Source: Turicibacter bilis | Lineage (GTDB): Bacteria > Bacillota_I > Bacilli_A > MOL361 > Turicibacteraceae | Reading direction: 5' to 3' | DNA: 64,000 nucleotides | Assembly: GCF_024499055.1 (NCBI RefSeq) | Contig: NZ_CP071249.1 | Span: 1,577,501 to 1,641,500, forward strand | In this document: one piece after another, positions 58,938-64,000 of the stretch | Layout of the letters: every line of letters begins with the position of its first letter | How positions within the stretch are numbered: the first letter of the stretch is position 1 | The notes under the pieces: generated by a model | Database searches by the model: none | Seen by the model: the letters and a program-made list of their open reading frames with translations, nothing else | What the model was told of the DNA's origin: nothing | Program-made: the position numbers and the translations under genes

Positions 58938-59115
58938 TAGTTTTTACACTGTGAAAAACTTATCTGAACTTATATATTTAATTTAGACAAAATCACATGT
59001 GGCGATATCCATTTATTGATCTTATTTTTTCAATTACAGTGATTTTATTCATAATAAATGAAAAATAAATTTCCTTTATGACAGTATTTCACCTTAAGAG
59101 AAAGAAGGCATTCAA

Positions 59116-59910
59116 TTGAAAAAGAATTTTAGCTTATTATTATTTTTAGTTTTAACCATTGGATTATTATCGGGATGCAGTATTTCAACCGAGCCTATTA
59201 CAGCCGCAACAGCAACAGGACTTTGGGATAAATTATTCGTATTACCACTAGCTAACTTTATTACCTTTTTATATAACATCCTTAATAATAATCTAGGTCT
59301 TTCGATTATCTTAGCAACAGCGATTGTTCGTTTAGTTTTAATTCCATTATATTTAAAGTCAAATCAATCAACCATGGTGATGCAAGAAATTCAGCCAGAG
59401 ATGGAGAAAATGAAAAAGAAATACGAACATAAACAAGATCAGGCTTCCCAAGTTAAAATGCAACAAGAGATGATGGAACTTTATAAAAAATATAATTTTA
59501 ATCCTATGATGGGATGCCTATTACCGCTATTACAAATGCCAATTTTCTTAGCATTCTATCAAGCCATTTCTCGCCATCCATTAATTAAAAATGCAAGTGC
59601 TAATGAGTTCTTTGGAATTAATTTAGGAGCAACAGGAACGCCGGCAAACTGGATTTTAGCTCTAATCGTTGCAGGTTTATCCATCTACTCTCAACGTTTA
59701 ATGAACAACAATATGGCAGATACTATGAAAAATTCTCAACAAAATCAAGCGAATAATACAATGATGAAAGTTATGACTTATTACCTTCCATTTGCGATGT
59801 TCTCGATTACAATTGGAACACCATTTGCATTTGGTCTATACTTCTTAACAGGAGCCATCATGCAAATCATTCAATTTCTTATTATCAAAAAGCCACAACG
59901 AAAAAAATAA
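59116..59910 (+). CDS. yidC: Membrane protein insertase YidC, copy 2
   Basis: Paralogue of the copy at 57635: 264 residues, lipobox LLSGC, hydrophilic-groove segment AIVRLVLIPLY and coiled hairpin QEIQPEMEKMKKKYEH. Much of the helical core is identical (VKMQQEMMELYKKYN, FYQAISRHPLIK, TYYxPFAMFSITIGTPFAFG). TTG start behind AAGAAGG is conserved. A recent tandem duplication is the simple reading. Differences cluster in helix ends and the N-terminus. Confidence 0.96.
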   Translation: MKKNFSLLLFLVLTIGLLSGCSISTEPITAATATGLWDKLFVLPLANFITFLYNILNNNLGLSIILATAIVRLVLIPLYLKSNQSTMVMQEIQPEMEKMKKKYEHKQDQASQVKMQQEMMELYKKYNFNPMMGCLLPLLQMPIFLAFYQAISRHPLIKNASANEFFGINLGATGTPANWILALIVAGLSIYSQRLMNNNMADTMKNSQQNQANNTMMKVMTYYLPFAMFSITIGTPFAFGLYFLTGAIMQIIQFLIIKKPQRKK

Positions 59911-59920
59911 CAATAAACAT

Positions 59921-59953
59921 TAAAGCTTATTTTATTTGAAATAAGCTTTTTTA
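59921..59953 (+). terminator. Terminator after yidC copy 2
   Basis: AAAGCTTATTT / AAATAAGCTTT plus T run; a diverged version of the copy-1 terminator. Confidence 0.9.
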
Positions 59954-59992
59954 TATTCTTTAACCACTTAGGTAATCTTTAATGAAGCACAA

Positions 59993-60020
59993 AAAGCTAT
60001 CATCTATTTGATAGCTTTTC
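59993..60020 (-). terminator. Terminator after the second unknown-family gene
   Basis: AAAAGCTATCA / TTGATAGCTTTT hairpin just past the stop of the gene at 60022. Confidence 0.85.
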
Positions 60021-60021
60021 A

Positions 60022-61383
60022 TTAAGAATAACTTTCAGTGACACATTTTTGTAAGTGAATATAATTCGGAATGAGTTCTGCTTCTCCAACGACATCTAAA
60101 TAATGAGTGAGAATATCTGGGACAATCTTTAACTCTTCTTCTGTTAATAAGCCAGGTAAGACCTCTTTACACGCACGTTCCACATTCTGTACACTCCAAT
60201 GATCTGGCAATTCTTGAAAATGGCCTAACATAACAACATGAAATAACTCAACTATATTCGTAAACTGCTGTTTTACCCCTTCTGGTAGATGGCGACTTAA
60301 AGCATCACACTCTAAAATATTTTGACAGATTTCCCTACTTGTTAATAAAACTAAATCGATATTTTCTTCAATATCTACTTCCATTGAGGCATCAAATTGC
60401 TCTTCAATCTTCATTAAATCACAAACAAAATCTGTGGCTGCCTCTAGCTCTGGAACTTTCATAAGTGGAATTTTTGTTTTATCTGAAAAATCTTTAAACT
60501 GTCTTAAAACCGCCTCACAATCCGTGACTAAGCATTGGGGTTTAAACTCTAAATCTTTTATTAATGTATTGGCGAATCGAGATAAAATTGTTTCTTGACT
60601 TTCTAAGCTAGGGCTTGACATTTCTGCAAATACTAATTGTTTCGTTTCCTTTTCTAAAATAGCCGTAATCATCGGATAGTATGCTCTTGAATCCCCCTTC
60701 TCTTCAATAGGACGAGGCATTAAAAATCGCGCGATTTCAAAAACCATATTCGTACTTGGAAGTTTAGAAATACGATAAGCTGCTAATTCATTTTCATAAC
60801 GTACCCCTGTCTCTTTCATTTGCTCTAAGAAGACAGATAATGAAATTTTTAACGTTTTCCAATTCCCTTCAAAATCTTGTAACCTCATTAAGACCTGATC
60901 ATCTTCTAACGTAAATGAAGGCGTTTCTTTAACCAGCTCTGCTAATTCACCCACTTGTTTTAATGCCTGTGTTAAAAAGCGGCACTGCCAACCACCTGTC
61001 AGTGAGATTGGGACAAAACCAGCTAAACAATCTCGAAATTGTGCTACAACCTCTCGGTTACGTAACTCTGAAACTCGATTAAACCCCACTGATAAACAAG
61101 TCTCTCGAGATAGAAGACTATCAAGTGTTTTATCTTCAATCGTCAATTGGTTAAAGTCAAGCATTTCGATATAATGACGAAGCCCATCAATGCCAAGATA
61201 GACTTTTAATCCTCTTTCATCTGATTTATTTCCAATAATGCAGCAAAATCCCATAATATGTGTTTCAGGATCTTCTACCACTAATAACTGGTATTCACTG
61301 ATCCATTCCCAAGGCTGCAATCTTTCAAATTCATCGGCCGCTTCATATAATGATTTCAATTCTAATTTAGTCGCCTTCACCAT
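60022..61383 (-). CDS. Unknown-function protein, second of two paralogues
   Basis: The 453 residues are a paralogue of the gene at 55963: LYEAADEFERLQPWEWI, SLTGGWQCRFLTQALKQ and ENELAYRISKLP-like (ENELAAYRISKLP). No membrane helix. Converges with yidC copy 2 and diverges from the flavodiiron gene. Moderate identity suggests an older duplication than that of yidC. Function unknown. Confidence 0.85.
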   Translation of the reverse strand: MVKATKLELKSLYEAADEFERLQPWEWISEYQLLVVEDPETHIMGFCCIIGNKSDERGLKVYLGIDGLRHYIEMLDFNQLTIEDKTLDSLLSRETCLSVGFNRVSELRNREVVAQFRDCLAGFVPISLTGGWQCRFLTQALKQVGELAELVKETPSFTLEDDQVLMRLQDFEGNWKTLKISLSVFLEQMKETGVRYENELAAYRISKLPSTNMVFEIARFLMPRPIEEKGDSRAYYPMITAILEKETKQLVFAEMSSPSLESQETILSRFANTLIKDLEFKPQCLVTDCEAVLRQFKDFSDKTKIPLMKVPELEAATDFVCDLMKIEEQFDASMEVDIEENIDLVLLTSREICQNILECDALSRHLPEGVKQQFTNIVELFHVVMLGHFQELPDHWSVQNVERACKEVLPGLLTEEELKIVPDILTHYLDVVGEAELIPNYIHLQKCVTESYS

Positions 61384-61683
61384 TATCTCTCCCTTAATAT
61401 TATTTTCTATATTATGGTATTTTTTATTTGTTTTTACACATACTAGAAAAATTATTAATGTAAAAATGTAATCAAAGGATAGGCTTAAAATAAAAATGCA
61501 TCTTTCTTGCGTTATATTTGCTTGTGATTTATTTTATATTTAGAAATAAATTAAAATTCTCACAATATCATAATTGTAAAATCAAGTTATCCTGATAATA
61601 CTATTTCTTAGGTGAATTAAACGATCCATTAAATATCTATTGCGAGCTAATCTATTTCTTAACTTGACTATTGGAGGGACCAT
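61384..61683. other. Gap before the flavodiiron gene
   Basis: AT-rich divergent intergenic stretch. GGAGGG at 61670-61675 is the ribosome site of the flavodiiron gene. I see no clear promoter or operator. Confidence 0.4.
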
Positions 61684-64000
61684 ATGATTCAATCTGTATT
61701 ATTAAAAAATGACGTATATTGGTTAGGTGTCTTAGACCCAAATCTAGATGTCTTTGATATCATCATGGAAACAAAATACGGGACAACTTATAACTCTTAT
61801 TTAGTAAATACGACTGAAGGAGCTATTTTAGTTGAAACAGTAAAAGAAAAATTCTTTGATTCATACTTACAAAAAATCGAAGAAGCAATCGGTGATTTAA
61901 GTCAGATTAAGTATATTATTACCAACCACACTGAGCCTGATCATGCAGGTTCAATTGGACGCTTAGTTAAATTAATTCCTGGTTTAACAGTCATTGGTTC
62001 TAAAACAGCCATCACTTATTTAAAAGATATTTTAAATATCAGCTTTAACTATTTAACAGCTGACAGCTTAAAAACATTCACACTTGGAGAGAAAACATTC
62101 GATTTTATCCCAGCTCCATTCTTACACTGGCCAGACTCAATGTACACTTACCTCAGTTCAGATAACGTGTTATTCACATGTGATTCCTTCGGATCCCACT
62201 ATAGTCCAAAACACGGAATTAAGTTATCGGAAGTGCCTGCAAGTGAAGAGGAAGCTTTCCAAGATGCTCTACTTTACTACTACACAGCCATCTTCTCACC
62301 ATTTAAGCCATACGTAATTAAAGCCATCAACAAAATTAATGATTTAAAATTAGATATGGTTTGTACCGGACATGGCCCAGTCTTAGATACACGTATCGAT
62401 GAAATCATCGAAACCTATCGTAACTGGTCAACCCCTGCTAAAAAAGAAGGACCTAAAAAAGTGGTCATGCCTTACGTATCAGCTTACGGATATACAGGTG
62501 AATTAGCTGAAGCTATTACAAAGGGAATTCATGAAGTCGATCCAACAATTCAAGTCATTCCTTACAACTTAGATATTTTAAATTATCCACAGAAGAAAGA
62601 TGAAATCTTAGCACACTTTGAAGATGCAGATGGAATCTTACTCGGAACATGTACCATTAACGGAGATGCTCTTCCAATTATTTGGGATTTATCAATCCAC
62701 TTAAACCCAATCGTTCATGGTGGAAAAATTGTGTCTGCCTTTGGCTCATACGGATGGAGCGGAGAAGGTGTGGATAACATCATGGACCGTTTACACCAAC
62801 TTCGCATGAAAGTCATCGATGGATTCAAAATCAAATTCCGTGCATCTGAAAGTGAAACACAAGCAGCTATCGATTTCGGTAAATTATTTGCTAACAGCTT
62901 ATTAACAGGAAAAGTCCCAGCTCGTAAAAAAGAGACAAGCGCTGCTCTAACTGCAGAAGAATTAAATCCAAGTGGTAAAGTTGTATTATGGCGTTGTATC
63001 ATCTGTGGAGAAGTTTATCCAGGTGTTCTACCACCAGAAGTTTGTCCTGCGTGTGGAGTAGGTTCTGATTTATTCGAAATTTATGAAGAAGAAGTAATCA
63101 ACTTCAAATCAACAGCGGATGAAAAATTCGTCATTATTGGTGGCGGAGTTGCTGCTGTGACAGCTGCAAATGCGATCCGTGTTCGTAACGAAGTTGCATC
63201 AATCACAATGATTAGTGCAGAATCAAGCTATCCATATTACCGTCCTGCTTTATCAGATTTAATCGTGAAAGATGTTCCAGCTGAGGAGTTTAACTTAAAC
63301 CCTGAAAATTGGTATACCGAGAATCATATCAACGTTCAATTAAATACGAAAGTAACAGCATTAAATGTAGATGAAAAAGTATTAACACTTGAAGATGGAA
63401 GTACAGTGGCTTACGATAAATTAATCTTAGCAACGGGAACTTCAAACTTCATCCCACCAATCCCTGGTACAGAAGCAGAAGGTATCTTCTCAATTAAATA
63501 TAAAACTGATGCATTAGCATTACGTAATTATGCAAAAGGTAAACAAAATGCCGTTATCATCGGTGGTGGCGTCTTAGGATTAGAGGCTGCTGATGCATTA
63601 CAAGAATTAGGATTAAATATCACGGTATTAGAAGTTGCTGATCGTTTAATGCCTCGTCAATTAGATGAATCTACTTCATCATTCATTTCAAACATTTTAG
63701 CCGAACGTAAAATTGATGTTCGTACAGGTGTTCAAGTTCAAGAAATCATCAATTCAAATGGTCAAGTTAGTGGCGTAAAATTAGCTGATGAAACAATCAA
63801 TGCTGATGTGGTTGTGATCAGTGCCGGTGTTCGTGCAAATACACAATTAGCAACGATGGCTAACATTGAAACTAATCATGGGATTGTGGTTAATAATCAA
63901 ATGCAAACATCAGTGGCTGATATCTATGCTTGTGGGGATGTTGCTGAATTTGAAGGGATTTCAACAAACTTATGGGCACCTGCTATCGATCAAGGTAAGG
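61684..64000 (+). CDS. Flavodiiron protein fused to rubredoxin and NADH:rubredoxin oxidoreductase (class F), cut at the window end
   Basis: Single-chain NADH:oxygen (or nitric oxide) reductase of anaerobes. The frame is open from ATG 61684 to the end, at least 772 residues. Diiron beta-lactamase domain: NHTEPDHAGS (H82, E84, D86, H87), then LHWPDSM, CDSFGSH and CTGHGP. Flavodoxin from about residue 260 (VSAYGYTGELAEA). Rubredoxin CxxC pairs at C438/C441 and C454/C457. FAD/NAD oxidoreductase from about residue 480 (FVIIGGGVAAVTAAN; VIIGGGVLGLEAAD). It should protect the cell from O2. C-terminus outside the window. Confidence 0.94.
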   Translation, partial: MIQSVLLKNDVYWLGVLDPNLDVFDIIMETKYGTTYNSYLVNTTEGAILVETVKEKFFDSYLQKIEEAIGDLSQIKYIITNHTEPDHAGSIGRLVKLIPGLTVIGSKTAITYLKDILNISFNYLTADSLKTFTLGEKTFDFIPAPFLHWPDSMYTYLSSDNVLFTCDSFGSHYSPKHGIKLSEVPASEEEAFQDALLYYYTAIFSPFKPYVIKAINKINDLKLDMVCTGHGPVLDTRIDEIIETYRNWSTPAKKEGPKKVVMPYVSAYGYTGELAEAITKGIHEVDPTIQVIPYNLDILNYPQKKDEILAHFEDADGILLGTCTINGDALPIIWDLSIHLNPIVHGGKIVSAFGSYGWSGEGVDNIMDRLHQLRMKVIDGFKIKFRASESETQAAIDFGKLFANSLLTGKVPARKKETSAALTAEELNPSGKVVLWRCIICGEVYPGVLPPEVCPACGVGSDLFEIYEEEVINFKSTADEKFVIIGGGVAAVTAANAIRVRNEVASITMISAESSYPYYRPALSDLIVKDVPAEEFNLNPENWYTENHINVQLNTKVTALNVDEKVLTLEDGSTVAYDKLILATGTSNFIPPIPGTEAEGIFSIKYKTDALALRNYAKGKQNAVIIGGGVLGLEAADALQELGLNITVLEVADRLMPRQLDESTSSFISNILAERKIDVRTGVQVQEIINSNGQVSGVKLADETINADVVVISAGVRANTQLATMANIETNHGIVVNNQMQTSVADIYACGDVAEFEGISTNLWAPAIDQGK

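Noticed and set aside
61238-61471. 77-residue plus-strand frame at the start of the second unknown paralogue
   Set aside because: Antisense shadow with no ribosome site.

Overview
The window is AT-rich DNA from a low-GC endospore-forming Bacillota. The spore-formation gene bofA sits beside recR, and there is a small SRP RNA, PyrR-type attenuators, a lipoprotein-type YidC and an anaerobic flavodiiron protein. The gene content reminds me of the gut genus Turicibacter, but that is an impression that only a sequence search could confirm. Most genes lie on the minus strand. Plus-strand exceptions are the small HMA protein, the feo operon, the fumarase/malic enzyme operon, the two yidC genes and the flavodiiron protein.

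Layout. 0-4.3 kb: rplM-rpsI (rpsI cut by the window edge), bofA, recR, ybaB, dnaX. 4.4-4.9 kb: a structured repeat next to a decayed MATE pump. 4.9-12 kb: a complete phosphate system (phoP-phoR, pstS, pstC-pstA-pstB-phoU) with 11-bp-phased Pho-box repeats in front of both pstS and pstC. 12-13 kb: SRP RNA, tadA, an HMA-like protein. 13.7-16.9 kb: a DtxR-type regulator and feoA-feoA-feoB. 17-23.5 kb: tRNA-Ser, tdk, ldcA, an M20 amidohydrolase, a c-di-GMP enzyme and a MerR-TipAS regulator.

23.6-29.7 kb holds the most unusual unit, a tight seven-gene operon with overlapping reading frames. It has a menaquinone-type UbiD decarboxylase, a UbiA prenyltransferase, UbiX flavin prenyltransferase, a three-part NitT/TauT-like ABC importer (binding lipoprotein, ATPase, permease) and a small LpdD-like protein. 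I read it as import, prenylation and decarboxylation of an aromatic acid, possibly salvage of a naphthoate quinone precursor.

30-37 kb: rpmE, murA, class I fumarase and malic enzyme, two decayed genes (DUF6440-like and VanY-like) and a phosphodiesterase. 37-40 kb: glnA preceded by an ANTAR response regulator. 40-52 kb: pyrimidine synthesis and uptake (uraA-pyrB-pyrC-carA-carB-pyrK-pyrD-pyrF-pyrE). The order matches Bacillus without pyrR, and near-identical PyrR attenuators precede uraA and pyrF. 52-57 kb: HD hydrolase, ROK kinase, aminopeptidase P. 56-61 kb: two yidC paralogues flanked by two paralogues of an unknown family. 61.7 kb to the end: a fused flavodiiron-rubredoxin-NADH oxidoreductase, cut by the window edge.

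A family of roughly 51-bp intergenic repeats recurs at 4.4, 49.3-49.4 and 58.8-58.9 kb, with a possible diverged copy at 8.5 kb. Each unit has an outer stem, an inner hairpin whose two arms change together between copies, and a constant spacer of about 12 nt. One copy supplies the last codons and stop of pyrB.
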